A stretch of DNA of 42,479 nucleotides from Cytobacillus depressus (GCF_008923245.1 NZ_WBOS01000026.1:1-42479); one strand, 5' to 3'. Shown: positions 32,819 to 40,941, counted from the stretch's first letter. Numbers and translations: made by a program. The notes: generated from the letters alone by a model not told the origin.

Positions 32819-34294
32819 TTGTTCTTTATAACTATTTTTTTACTAACTATCCTGTACACTGTAAATATTTCCTTTCTAACCAAAAAGGAATTGACTTTAG
32901 TATGGAAGAATGTCACGTTGCTTTTTAATGTTTTAGCATTCATATGCAGTATACCAACCGTTTTCTTACTTTGGTTTGTATCTTCATTGAATGTAACTTT
33001 AAATTCTGGTTCAGAGAATTCCGCGTACATAAAAGTCACAGCGGCAGCTATTTATTTTTTATTTGTAAATGTTATTTTAACGGTTCTTTTGATTAAGAAA
33101 AAAGCGGTAAAAAGTAAAAAGGCCGAAAATCAACAAGATCTTTCCGTTGTGAATGAAAATATAAAATTTAAATATATTAGCTTTGCCTTTCTATTTGCTA
33201 GTATCGGTATTTTGGTTTTCAGAACGATCTATGCCGATGACAGGGAGATTTTGTTTACAAAAGGGCATCTAGAATCGGAGTTTTATCTTTTTTACTTTTT
33301 CACCTTCTTATTCACAGTATTAGCAACAGCATTTATTATCAGTTTGAAGAATAGGAAATTAACCAAAGTAACTACTGCTGTTCTAGGAGCTTTATTTGCG
33401 ATTGTGATGATATTGAATTTGCTTATCAAGCCGAATGATTATGCAGCTTTATCCCGTGAAGAGAAAGAAGGATTTTTGGAACAAAGCTCGGAGTATTTAG
33501 AAGAACTTTCCCCTGAAGGCATTGAAGTTTCAAATGTAAAGTACAACAAGTCGGAGTTGGGCGGAAAGCATATTCGAGTGGTATTCAATTACACAATTAA
33601 TGATTGTGAAAGTAAAAGCTGCGGTCCCTATAAATTTGATTCGGACTACCATATAAAGAATGCTGCCCTAATAAATCTAACGGATTCGGGACAAAAGATG
33701 GCTTCAGATGGCCAAACCATTGAGTCGGAAAATAACAAGAATGCAAATATTGTTATAAAACAAAAGGAATCCGTTATCGAAAAAGAAGAAAAAGAAGTCT
33801 TTATTGAAATAGGGAACGAAGCGGATATAAAAGAGCAAGTAGTAAATTTAATCGAGGAAGATTATGATTTTTCCACAAATAATGGTTTACCCACACGTCC
33901 CAATAATCATTTTGATCGATTGAAGTTCACTAAGCATAGAATAGGTGATTATAAGAAACTGTTATCGATTGATGCGAACGATTTCTATGATTATATAAAA
34001 AGCGTAAGTGAATACAGCCATAGTGATGCGACTGAATTTGTTCTATACCCTTTAGGAACAAGCTTCGGAAAAATTGCGATTGAAGTCAGTCCTGAAGGGT
34101 ATGTAGTGAAAGGGTATGCTTTTAAAACAGTGGATTCGAGAGCACGTTTTGTTTTCGAATTGGCGAATGGAAAAACATTTACAGGTGTGCTAGAACGCGA
34201 TCATCATTTCCGAGCGGATCGCGTTTGGGTAACCGTAGAGGATGAAGGAACCTCGGAATATAAAAAAGGCGAATTTATTCAAGTGAAGTATTAA
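32819..34294 (+). CDS. multi-pass membrane protein with large extracytoplasmic domain
   Basis: The product has 491 residues. The start is TTG with AAAAGGGGGAACATT upstream. About six membrane helices occupy residues 1-205. The rest, about 285 residues, is soluble with no known motif; two cysteines (NDCESKSCGPYKF) could form a disulfide. The tail (AIEVSPEGYVVKGYAFKTVDSR) looks like a beta-rich domain. A terminator follows at 34335. I do not recognise the family. It is one of the few plus-strand genes in the array. Confidence 0.7.
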   Translation: MFFITIFLLTILYTVNISFLTKKELTLVWKNVTLLFNVLAFICSIPTVFLLWFVSSLNVTLNSGSENSAYIKVTAAAIYFLFVNVILTVLLIKKKAVKSKKAENQQDLSVVNENIKFKYISFAFLFASIGILVFRTIYADDREILFTKGHLESEFYLFYFFTFLFTVLATAFIISLKNRKLTKVTTAVLGALFAIVMILNLLIKPNDYAALSREEKEGFLEQSSEYLEELSPEGIEVSNVKYNKSELGGKHIRVVFNYTINDCESKSCGPYKFDSDYHIKNAALINLTDSGQKMASDGQTIESENNKNANIVIKQKESVIEKEEKEVFIEIGNEADIKEQVVNLIEEDYDFSTNNGLPTRPNNHFDRLKFTKHRIGDYKKLLSIDANDFYDYIKSVSEYSHSDATEFVLYPLGTSFGKIAIEVSPEGYVVKGYAFKTVDSRARFVFELANGKTFTGVLERDHHFRADRVWVTVEDEGTSEYKKGEFIQVKY

Positions 34295-34334
34295 AATCGA
34301 TTCGAGACTTCTTCTTCGGCACATTTTCAATAAC

Positions 34335-34367
34335 AAAGCGCTCTCCGCAATTGTGGAGGGCGCTTTT
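34335..34367 (+). terminator. rho-independent terminator after 32819-34294
   Basis: AAAGCGCTCTCC pairs with GGAGGGCGCTTT around GCAATTGT and is followed by T. Confidence 0.8.
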
Positions 34368-34516
34368 GATTTACCCAATAAAATCATGTTTATGCATTAC
34401 TTATGAGTCTTGATACTTTTTTGTTAATTTACTATTCATAATTATACAAAGAGTAGTAGAATATATAAATGTTGAAATTTTCGGTATCGCCGCTATTAGG
34501 AAAAACCCTCTCCCTT

Positions 34517-34545
34517 CATCAACTAAACTGACCCGTTACTTTAAG
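34517..34545 (+). repeat. CCC-core short site
   Basis: Left arm CATCAACTAAA, spacer CTGACCC, right arm GTTACTTTAAG, then TACAATTCTTCAC. The right flank is shared with 1758, 31007 and 39768, so the sites are directional. Confidence 0.65.
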
Positions 34546-34606
34546 TACAATTCTTCACATATCCGCTATATAATTTAACATAATCATCCATTTATATTAA
34601 AAGTGA

Positions 34607-34681
34607 GTTACTCAACAATCAGGTCCTATAGATAAAGAAGGCACAATCCTTTTTCAAGAATTGCGCCCTTTAATTGAAGAT
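34607..34681 (+). repeat. CCC-core long site with an altered inner stem
   Basis: The arms CTCAACAATCAGGTCC and GCGCCCTTTAATTGAAG enclose an inner stem built from GGCACAATCC and GAATTGCGCC. The stem sequence differs from the common form, yet most pairs are preserved, which points to selection on folding. Confidence 0.7.
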
Positions 34682-34804
34682 CGTTCTTGTTATCATTAAA
34701 TTCATTATAGAAATAATTACTAGAGCTTAAATAAAATACCAGATACTCTATACATGGTTACGTAATATAATAGAATCACTTGATACTAGAAAGTAGGGCA
34801 TTGC

Positions 34805-35368
34805 TTGAGAAAATTTATCCTCTATATATTATACTTTCTTCTCACTTATGATATTTTTCATTTGATTTATCGAATATTAGTGCAATATAATCTTGCTAAT
34901 CTAGGTTATGATGTTTTTTCAGTAATCAGAGATTTAATCTTAATTTGGTTAATCATTAAATTAAAGCGTCCTAAGAAGAAATTAATAAAATTTGAACATT
35001 TCCATAGGGAAGCCTTTAATGCTGATGAGAGAAAAGAATATGAAAAAGCTCTTCAAATTAGAGAAGAAGGTTTAAAATTAATCACTCTAAATAATCTTAA
35101 ACGCGCAGAGCTTTACTTTGGAAATGGAGGTACTTACCTATATCTGAATGATTATGAAAATGCCACACATTACTTTGACAAGGCTTTTGAACTAGCTAAG
35201 CAAGAGAAAATCCCCTACGATGATCAATACGTAAAAGTTATTGAAAGTTATGTAAAGGCTAATAGAAAAAATGATGCGCTTCATTTAGTAGAAGAACTAT
35301 TGAAAAGACAATCTTATAATAAAAAGTTTAAAAAGTTAGAACCTATAAGAGATAGATTTTTAATGTAA
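34805..35368 (+). CDS. membrane-anchored TPR-like protein
   Basis: The product has 187 residues. The start is TTG and the upstream signal is weak. Two N-terminal hydrophobic helices (about 4-24 and 36-52) are followed by tetratricopeptide-like pairs: FHREAFNADERKEYEKALQIREEGL, AELYFGNGGTYLYLNDYENATHYFDKAFELA and DDQYVKVIESYVKANRKNDALHLVEELL. TPR repeats bind partner proteins; the partner is unknown. A terminator follows at 35435. Confidence 0.7.
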   Translation: MRKFILYILYFLLTYDIFHLIYRILVQYNLANLGYDVFSVIRDLILIWLIIKLKRPKKKLIKFEHFHREAFNADERKEYEKALQIREEGLKLITLNNLKRAELYFGNGGTYLYLNDYENATHYFDKAFELAKQEKIPYDDQYVKVIESYVKANRKNDALHLVEELLKRQSYNKKFKKLEPIRDRFLM

Positions 35369-35434
35369 TTCTAAGTGGATGCTCTAAACAAATTTATTTT
35401 ACATTAAATCACAATCAAGAGGCCCAAATGTACA

Positions 35435-35467
35435 CCCCTCTTGCCATTCAAGGGGGAGCTTTTTTCG
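35435..35467 (+). terminator. rho-independent terminator after the TPR gene
   Basis: CCCCTCTTG pairs with CAAGGGGG (one G-U pair) around CCATT, then AGCTTTTTT. Confidence 0.65.
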
Positions 35468-35531
35468 TACTTTATGGATTATAAAAGATCCCATACACCT
35501 TTGATTCACCAATGTTTTCAGCTTTCAAAGC

Positions 35532-35600
35532 AGGTATATGACCCTTAAATGGCTAAAAGCACTTACCTTATTACAGTAAAGCGCCCGATTGTGGAACAAA
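35532..35600 (+). repeat. degenerate CCC-core long site
   Basis: The right half is intact (AAAGCGCCCGATTGTGGAAC). The left half (ATATGACCCTTAAATGG) is rearranged, and the inner stem (GCACTTACC / CAGTAAAGCGC) is weaker. Confidence 0.5.
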
Positions 35601-35789
35601 AAGCCGTTATTACAATAAAGAAAGATAAGCGCTCTCTTGTTATTTATCGAATACAAATTCAGGATTAATGGCTATAGGTTTTTTCATGACAAATAGCTTC
35701 TTCTGGAACATCGAAAAAAGGGGAGTTTTGAAAGCAGCAGATACAATGTATGGTCGGATCACTTTTACAAATTTTGACGAAGTAAAAAA
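35601..35789. other. short intergenic stretch with a possible gene remnant
   Basis: A 35-residue plus-strand frame (35686-35793) starting MTNSFFWNIEKRGVLKAAD overlaps the end of the opposite gene and has no ribosome binding site. It may be a leftover 3' end. Nothing else is seen. Confidence 0.25.
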
Positions 35790-36866
35790 CTAATTTCCCA
35801 TTCGCTCTTGAATTTGGTGAATTTCCTCAATCTCTTCACTTCGAATTTCCTGAACTCTACAGAGAACTTTAGCCGAGACATCACGTTTTTGTAGTGCATC
35901 CCAAATAACATCAGCCGCCACAACTGCTGTCGTTACTGCTAAAGAAACTCCTATTGCTCCTACAGGAGATGAACAATGAGCAGCATCGCCAATCAGCAAG
36001 CAGCCATTCTTTGCCCACGTTTTAACCATATGATTTTTAGCTTGAAGCGGTACGAATGATTTAAAGTCAACCAAAGATTCAGCAAATTCATGAAATCCTT
36101 TGTTAGCATCCATAATTTCTTGACGAAAGTTTGCTATTCCTTGACTCTTTGTTTCTTTCCATTCACCCCGTGGTAAAGCAATGCCTACTTGAAGTAAATC
36201 AGGATATTTCGGCAGTGTTATATAGCTGTGTCCCTCTGTGATTTTAAATCGTAATTCTTCTCCCCAATTAGAAGGCCGTTTTACACTGAACCAGATTAAA
36301 TCCCCAGGATAATGTTGATATTCTAATTCAAAACCACCTAAACGACGAATCGTGGAAAACCGTCCATCAGCACCGACTACTATTTTTGCCTGGATTTCAA
36401 GCATCTCTTTATTCTCCTGCTCAACAACCACTCCTGTCACTGTTCCATCCTTCTCGAACAGTTTTTTTACTGGGGCATGAAACATCATATCAAACGTTGG
36501 ATATTCCTTTGCTTTTTTGTATAGTGCTTGAAGTAAAATAGGCTGAGGAATCCAGAGAGCATAAGGTGCTTCTGCAATCATGGAAGTAAAATCAATGTCA
36601 CCTTTCTTTTTATTATAATGATAAAAAGCACCTTTCTTTAGCTTAGAATGAGGCAATTGTTCGATAAACTCACGTAATTTTAATTGATTAAGCAATTGAA
36701 TAAAACGGGGCTGAAGCACCTCTCCACGGTATTCACGATCAAAATTATCGTGGCTCTCCAAGACGATTACTTGAACACCAACCTTAGCCAATAATAAGCC
36801 CAGCATCATTCCCGCTGGTCCTCCCCCAACAACAATGACATCCTTTTCTATTTGTTTTCCAATCAT
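35790..36866 (-). CDS. FAD-dependent monooxygenase, PHBH class
   Basis: The product has 358 residues. The dinucleotide fold has GGGPAG (residues 14-19) with ESHDNFDREYRGEVLQP shortly after. The DG motif is VVGADGRFSTIRR and the GD motif GCLLIGDAAHCSSPVGAIGVSLA. This is the plan of aromatic hydroxylases, which use FAD and NAD(P)H to insert oxygen. Some members inactivate antibiotics by hydroxylation, but nothing in the sequence fixes the substrate. The C-terminus after the GD motif is about 60 residues, slightly short for the class. It is a single gene between two repeat sites. Confidence 0.85.
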   Translation of the reverse strand: MIGKQIEKDVIVVGGGPAGMMLGLLLAKVGVQVIVLESHDNFDREYRGEVLQPRFIQLLNQLKLREFIEQLPHSKLKKGAFYHYNKKKGDIDFTSMIAEAPYALWIPQPILLQALYKKAKEYPTFDMMFHAPVKKLFEKDGTVTGVVVEQENKEMLEIQAKIVVGADGRFSTIRRLGGFELEYQHYPGDLIWFSVKRPSNWGEELRFKITEGHSYITLPKYPDLLQVGIALPRGEWKETKSQGIANFRQEIMDANKGFHEFAESLVDFKSFVPLQAKNHMVKTWAKNGCLLIGDAAHCSSPVGAIGVSLAVTTAVVAADVIWDALQKRDVSAKVLCRVQEIRSEEIEEIHQIQERMGN

Positions 36867-36942
36867 TCTGCTATTTCCTCCCTAAATCCAAATATCAACA
36901 TAGGATTATATGTAAAAATTTCGATATAATGCTTGCATTAAT

Positions 36943-37016
36943 AATTCAAGAATATGGCCCTTTTCATGAAGAAAGACGCTTTCCTTATTTCAGGAAAGCG
37001 CCCTTTAATTGAATAA
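36943..37016 (+). repeat. CCC-core long site, well preserved
   Basis: The arms TAATTCAAGAATATGGCCC and GCGCCCTTTAATTGAATAAC enclose GACGCTTTCC, loop TTATTTCA and GGAAAGCG. This is the best example of the inner stem, eight perfect pairs. Confidence 0.75.
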
Positions 37017-37177
37017 CACATTAGTTTTTATTAGCCATTTTTACCGAATAAAAGTATACAATTAATTCCCCGTATTTTCGCACTATTTGTTAATAAAATC
37101 ATTTAATGGTCCAAAATCCCAATTATTTATGTTAACCTTTTATCAAATGTAGTTTACAAATGTAAGGAGGGATTAAA

Positions 37178-37366
37178 ATGACTCTAAACTGGCGCCTTTT
37201 TATAACCATAGTTACTGCTCTTTTATTTGTCATCATTGTTTTCATGAATTTCTTGGGGCATTGGACAGCTGACCAAGTAATACGAATTCTTTTTTTCTTT
37301 ATAATGGTTGTAGCTATTTTCAACGCAGGTACTGAAACTGGAAAAATTACAAAGAACAAGGGCTGA
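37178..37366 (+). CDS. small two-helix membrane protein, 62 residues
   Basis: AAGGAGGGATTAAA precedes the ATG. Two hydrophobic helices (about 6-26 and 34-52) are joined by a short loop with GHWTADQVI. The C-terminus is basic. The family is unknown. It has its own terminator (37361-37391) and lies between two long repeat sites, making it the smallest complete unit of the array. Confidence 0.65.
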   Translation: MTLNWRLFITIVTALLFVIIVFMNFLGHWTADQVIRILFFFIMVVAIFNAGTETGKITKNKG

Positions 37367-37391
37367 TTGGAAAAATTCCAATCGGCTTTTT
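37361..37391 (+). terminator. rho-independent terminator after the 62-residue gene
   Basis: GCTGATTGGAA pairs with TTCCAATCGGC around AAA, followed by TTTTT. Confidence 0.85.
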
Positions 37392-37424
37392 ACTACACAG
37401 TTTATGTCTACTATGTAAAAAAAA

Positions 37425-37499
37425 GAGTTACTCCACAATCTGGACCTATTACTGAAAAAGTCACAATTCTTCTTCAAGAATTGCGCCCTTTGAATAACA
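37425..37499 (+). repeat. CCC-core long site with shortened right arm
   Basis: The left part is ACTCCACAATCTGGACC. The inner stem CACAATTCTT / AAGAATTGCG has nine pairs and differs in sequence from the common form. The right arm GCGCCCTTTGAATAAC has lost about five bases. Confidence 0.65.
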
Positions 37500-37691
37500 A
37501 ACTTGAGTTTTAAGATATTTTTTTTCAATCAACATAAGTAGATCGAAATGGTTTCTACGGTGCTATAGGTACTCGCGGTTAAACATTTATTTTTCCACTC
37601 AGAATAAAAAGGAATAGCTGCATAGCATAGATAAAATAGAAAAGGTAATTTTTGGTAAAAACGAATATGACCCTATGTTATAGTAATAAAT

Positions 37692-37711
37692 ATAGGGATG
37701 TTTCCCTTTTT
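37692..37711 (+). promoter_or_regulatory. small hairpin with T-run in the leader of 37863
   Basis: AGGGA pairs with TCCCT around TGTT and is followed by TTTTT. It lies near the expected 5' end of the message, upstream of the two short leader frames. It could be a weak attenuator or a 5' stabiliser. Confidence 0.4.
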
Positions 37712-37738
37712 AAATAACAATTAAAAGGAGGCCTCGTC

Positions 37739-37768
37739 ATGATTATCAAGTGGGTTCGACTGCGATAA
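37739..37768 (+). CDS. leader peptide 1 (MIIKWVRLR)
   Basis: This nine-codon frame has AAAAGGAGG seven bases upstream of its ATG, a signal stronger than most genes in the window. It ends Arg-Leu-Arg-stop. The +x+ motif (RLR) is known to stall ribosomes in the presence of macrolides, for example in the ErmD leader. It sits in the 5' leader of the alpha/beta hydrolase and probably acts as an inducible attenuator (inference). Confidence 0.6.
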   Translation: MIIKWVRLR

Positions 37769-37787
37769 TTAAAGGTGCAGGCCAATC

Positions 37788-37835
37788 ATGTTCCTTAAAG
37801 AGTTAATTGATCTGCGACTTCGTAACGGCGATTAG
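37788..37835 (+). CDS. leader peptide 2 (MFLKELIDLRLRNGD)
   Basis: This fifteen-codon frame ends 27 bases before the hydrolase start and again contains Arg-Leu-Arg. Its CTGCGACTTCG resembles the CGACTGCG of leader 1, and the intervening AATTAA / TTAATT can pair, so the two frames may belong to one regulatory fold. It has no obvious ribosome binding site of its own. Confidence 0.4.
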   Translation: MFLKELIDLRLRNGD

Positions 37836-37862
37836 ATAATAAATAATACGGAGGTAAAAAAC

Positions 37863-38702
37863 ATGAGTGAACAGATACTGAAAATAAATAAAGTGGATAT
37901 ATGTACAGAAAGTTTTGGAAACCCTAAGGACCCTGCTGTGCTTTTGATCATGGGAGCGATGTCTTCATTAGACTGGTGGGATGAGGACTTCTGTCTCCGT
38001 CTTGCTGATCAGGGGAGGTTTGTTATTCGGTACGATCATCGGGATCTGGGACGATCGACCATTTATGATCCTGGTACTTCCAACTATACAATAACTGACA
38101 TGGCTGACGATGCGGCCGGTGTCCTGGATGCTTATTCCATAGATCAGGCACATATAGTTGGAATGTCCCTGGGCGGTTTGATCGGCCAGATTCTTACCTT
38201 GAGATATCCGGACCGCGTATTTACGCTTACGTTAATTGCATCAAGTGTATTCGGGACCGAAATGGAAAAACTGCCCCCAATGGATCAAAGCATACTAGAT
38301 CACCATGCAAAGAGTGCTTCCATAGATTGGTCAAATCGGGATGCGGTCATTCCCTATCTTGCGGATGGATGGAAAACTTTAGCCGGCTCCAAACCTTATG
38401 AGCAGGAAAGAATAAATAAACTGGCGGAAAGAGAGGCGGATCGCGCCAAACACCTACGGAGCAGATTTAATCATGCTCTGCTGAGAGGTGGAGACGTATA
38501 TTACGATAGAATGGGTGAGATCAGCATACCTGTGCTCATTATTCATGGTACAGAAGATCCAGCACTGCCATACGAGCACGGGCTTGCTCTTGCGAAAACC
38601 ATCCCTCATGCTGAATTAGTGACTCTTGATGGATCAGGGCATGAGATTCATAGTGAAGACTGGGATCAAATTATAGATTCAGTTGTAAAGCTTAGTTCGT
38701 GA
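37863..38702 (+). CDS. alpha/beta hydrolase, possible macrolide esterase
   Basis: The product has 279 residues and no signal peptide. The fold is clear: oxyanion-side LLIMGAMSSLDWW, the RYDHRDLGRS strand, nucleophile elbow GMSLGG with Ser102, acid Asp232 in HGTEDPALP, and His260 in GSGHEIH. ACGGAGGTAAAAAAC precedes the ATG. Two short frames with Arg-Leu-Arg lie in the leader, a pattern of macrolide-inducible resistance genes. Alpha/beta hydrolases of the EstT type hydrolyse 16-membered macrolides, and I recall an overall resemblance, but I cannot prove orthology. It is a single gene between repeat sites, slightly richer in GC than its neighbours. Other esterase or epoxide-type activities are possible. 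Confidence 0.8.
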   Translation: MSEQILKINKVDICTESFGNPKDPAVLLIMGAMSSLDWWDEDFCLRLADQGRFVIRYDHRDLGRSTIYDPGTSNYTITDMADDAAGVLDAYSIDQAHIVGMSLGGLIGQILTLRYPDRVFTLTLIASSVFGTEMEKLPPMDQSILDHHAKSASIDWSNRDAVIPYLADGWKTLAGSKPYEQERINKLAEREADRAKHLRSRFNHALLRGGDVYYDRMGEISIPVLIIHGTEDPALPYEHGLALAKTIPHAELVTLDGSGHEIHSEDWDQIIDSVVKLSS

Positions 38703-38840
38703 TAAAATTATAATTGGAAGTGGTACCTCGTTACGTAAGACGGCTGCCTTTTTGTACTATATTTCACTAAATTTAATAAAAATGGAAAGATAAATAATCT
38801 CGGGTAGTATCAGGAATATGTGGATTTACAACTATTAAGA

Positions 38841-38915
38841 GCCCAATTTCTCAGTGTTATAAATGAGAAATTGGGCTTCCTTTACTTCACAAACGCGCCC
38901 TTTTCTTGAATAAAC
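38841..38915 (+). repeat. terminator-like palindrome joined to a CCC-core right half
   Basis: GCCCAATTTCTCA and TGAGAAATTGGGC form a perfect 13-bp stem (38841-38876). CACAAACGCGCCCTTTTCTT then GAATAAAC follows, the right half of a long CCC-core site. The left half appears to have been replaced by the palindrome. Confidence 0.55.
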
Positions 38916-39066
38916 AAAAAGCTGATATTAACTGGTATTATTCAATTAAAAATCCTCAACTGTTAGTGATCAAGGAGTATAATCATTCTTGTCCCTTGTA
39001 GTAGAGTAACGGCGTTCATGCCAGTGACCTACGACTTTTTGGCGAGTATTGGACTAGAAACTTAAT

Positions 39067-39564
39067 TCATTGGTATTCCTCGTCGGCCGAGGGGCCGTAT
39101 ATGCCCGGCACCGGAATATCGAGAAGCCGCAAATAAACCCCGAGCTGCGCCCGGTGATGAACCATGTGGCTTAATCCGAAGGTGCGGAGCGCGATCGCCC
39201 GTGGCTCTCGGAGGATGATATGGTCGCCGTGGCGCAGAGTCCATTCCTCGCCGAGCGCTTTCTCTTCGCATTCGGTGAGCAGCTTTTCCAACTTGCCGAC
39301 GTTTACATCGAACTCCTCCAGAACGTCAGCGCGTTTTTCCAAAGGCTCGCGCCTCAGTGGCACGTTCGAAAGATCGAACTCCGGGTACTGAAAAATCGCG
39401 ACTTGCCAGTTTAGCAGGTTGATCAGGTGAGTGGCCAGCCCGCCGAGCGTCATCGATTTTTCGTGCGGCTTCCACGTCATATGCTCCTCGGGCAAGCGTT
39501 CCAGAATGCGGCGCGTAGTGCCCAGTTCATGCGATGCGTCGCCGACGATCAGTTTTTTGACCAT
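39067..39564 (-). CDS. DinB-family protein
   Basis: The product has 165 residues. It is a four-helix bundle with the metal-binding His pattern of the DinB/YfiT superfamily: ATHLINLLNWQ (first His, about residue 46) and SHMVHHRAQLGVYLRLL (two His, about 132-136). Members include thiol-dependent transferases; some act with bacillithiol in detoxification. GAGGAGAGGATTTT precedes the ATG. The gene is strikingly GC-rich compared with everything around it, so it came recently from a high-GC genome such as a Paenibacillus-like donor (inference). Confidence 0.85.
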   Translation of the reverse strand: MVKKLIVGDASHELGTTRRILERLPEEHMTWKPHEKSMTLGGLATHLINLLNWQVAIFQYPEFDLSNVPLRREPLEKRADVLEEFDVNVGKLEKLLTECEEKALGEEWTLRHGDHIILREPRAIALRTFGLSHMVHHRAQLGVYLRLLDIPVPGIYGPSADEEYQ

Positions 39565-39673
39565 AAAATCCTCTCCTCCTTTATGGGTATTGTAAAAGCA
39601 ATAACTTATTCTTTTTTAATATTCTTTATCAGAATGAATTATTCCTTTATATATTATTATTATCTAATGAGAT

Positions 39674-39778
39674 CTTCAATTAAATGGCCCTTTTCATGAA
39701 GAAAGACGCTTTCCTTATTTCAGAAAAGCGCCCGATTGTTGAATATTGTTATTAAAGTAAAGCACCCTTTACTTTAAG
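39674..39778 (+). repeat. long CCC-core site followed by a perfect short site
   Basis: The long form (39674-39746) runs from CTTCAATTAAATGGCCC through the GACGCTTTCC stem to GCGCCCGATTGTTGAAT. The short form has left arm ATTAAAGTAAA (39751-39761), spacer GCACCC (39762-39767) and right arm TTTACTTTAAG (39768-39778). The inner ten bases of the arms are perfect inverted copies. The flank TGCAATACTTCA follows. Confidence 0.8.
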
Positions 39779-39840
39779 TGCAATACTTCAATCTTTTTTA
39801 CACCTCAATAAACTCAAATCCCTAATATGTGTTGTGTATG

Positions 39841-39888
39841 AAAAAAGACGCTTTCTTATTAAAGAAAAGCGCCCGTTAATGGAAGATA
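39841..39888 (+). repeat. CCC-core right half with inner stem
   Basis: AAAAAAGACGCTTTCTTATT is followed by AAAGAAAAGCGCCCGTTAAT and GGAAG. The left arm is missing. It lies nine bases after the stop of 39898-40941 and could also act as that gene's terminator. Confidence 0.6.
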
Positions 39889-39897
39889 CTTTAGTCT

Positions 39898-40941
39898 TCA
39901 TGATTTCATAGACATGGCAAGTCGCATCACCAGCCGTACAGGAGTTGCTGGGTTTTCCATTTGATTGACATCTCCAATAAAAAACATATCCTTTTCGGGA
40001 TAGTAAAATGCTAAGGAACCTGTTGAACCAGAATGACCAATTAACTCACCTTTTCCCATAAAAAGAGTTGCAAGACCATTTAGTGGAACTCTCATATATC
40101 CAGCACCGTAATGAATTGGAAGCATAGAAGCCTGCAACCTGTTATTTACTTTTAGTTCATGAAAAACAGTATTTTTAAATAACTTTCCTTTAAAGAAAGT
40201 CTTGATAAATACCATTAATTCACGAGCCGTAGAAACACAACCACCACTTGCGCGAATGCTCCTAAGTAATTTTGGACGGTAAAAGGCAGTGTTCTTATAA
40301 TAAACATACGGGATAAAATCATCCTCATCTTTCGGGAGATAAGTATTTTTGAGTTCTAAAGGATCAAAAATTAATTGTCTATACACATCTTCCAATGTTG
40401 AATTAGTAACTATTTCAATTATTTTTCCGAGGATTTCAAAGTTTATATTTGCGTAATGAGCTCTTTTCCCCATACCTGGTGCAAAGTGTGGTTTTATTTC
40501 CTTCGTCTTTATTATGGTTTCATTAAAATCAATTTGCACATCCTTATAAATAGCACGTTTTTTCGACTTATTACTACCCTCCTCAATTACATCCCTCAAT
40601 CCACTTGTATGAAACAATAAGTTCGAGAGTGTAAGTCTATTAGAATACTCTCGACCTTTGTAAACGTGAAGGTTCCTTAATGTGTCTTTTTTTAAATATC
40701 TTGCTATTTCATCATCCAGTGACAGTTTTCCCTGCTCTCTCAAAATAAAAATACAAGTGGTAGTGAACAGCTTTGTGATACTTGCAATAAAGAATGGCGT
40801 ATCTACATTCTTACCCCCGTACCCAAAACTGTATGAAACATCTCCATTGGAGTTTTCTACGAGAAGAACAGATTCATGTATTTGCTTTTTCTTTGTAACG
40901 TTTCCGAAAATTTTTTGGAATTTTTGTTTTTGAATTTCCAT
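39898..40941 (-). CDS. serine hydrolase of the beta-lactamase / PBP-like fold
   Basis: The product has 347 residues. Active-site motifs: FFIASITKLFT (SxxK, Ser54 and Lys57), AHYANINFEILGKIIE (YxN type) and IGHSGSTGSLAFYYP (HSGxTG in place of KTG). This matches the class C beta-lactamase-like family (PF00144 type), which includes esterases and peptidases. There is no signal peptide, so it is probably cytosolic and not a classic secreted beta-lactamase. GGGGGGAGGTTAGCCAT precedes the ATG. It is a single gene between repeat sites. Confidence 0.85.
   Translation of the reverse strand: MEIQKQKFQKIFGNVTKKKQIHESVLLVENSNGDVSYSFGYGGKNVDTPFFIASITKLFTTTCIFILREQGKLSLDDEIARYLKKDTLRNLHVYKGREYSNRLTLSNLLFHTSGLRDVIEEGSNKSKKRAIYKDVQIDFNETIIKTKEIKPHFAPGMGKRAHYANINFEILGKIIEIVTNSTLEDVYRQLIFDPLELKNTYLPKDEDDFIPYVYYKNTAFYRPKLLRSIRASGGCVSTARELMVFIKTFFKGKLFKNTVFHELKVNNRLQASMLPIHYGAGYMRVPLNGLATLFMGKGELIGHSGSTGSLAFYYPEKDMFFIGDVNQMENPATPVRLVMRLAMSMKS

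Noticed and set aside
32758..33039. A 93-residue minus-strand protein
   Set aside because: It lies opposite the start of the long membrane-protein gene 32819-34294 and has unconvincing composition, so it is a shadow.
39067..39271. A 69-residue Arg-rich minus-strand protein
   Set aside because: It is an alternative frame inside the GC-rich DinB gene, where stop codons are rare by composition.
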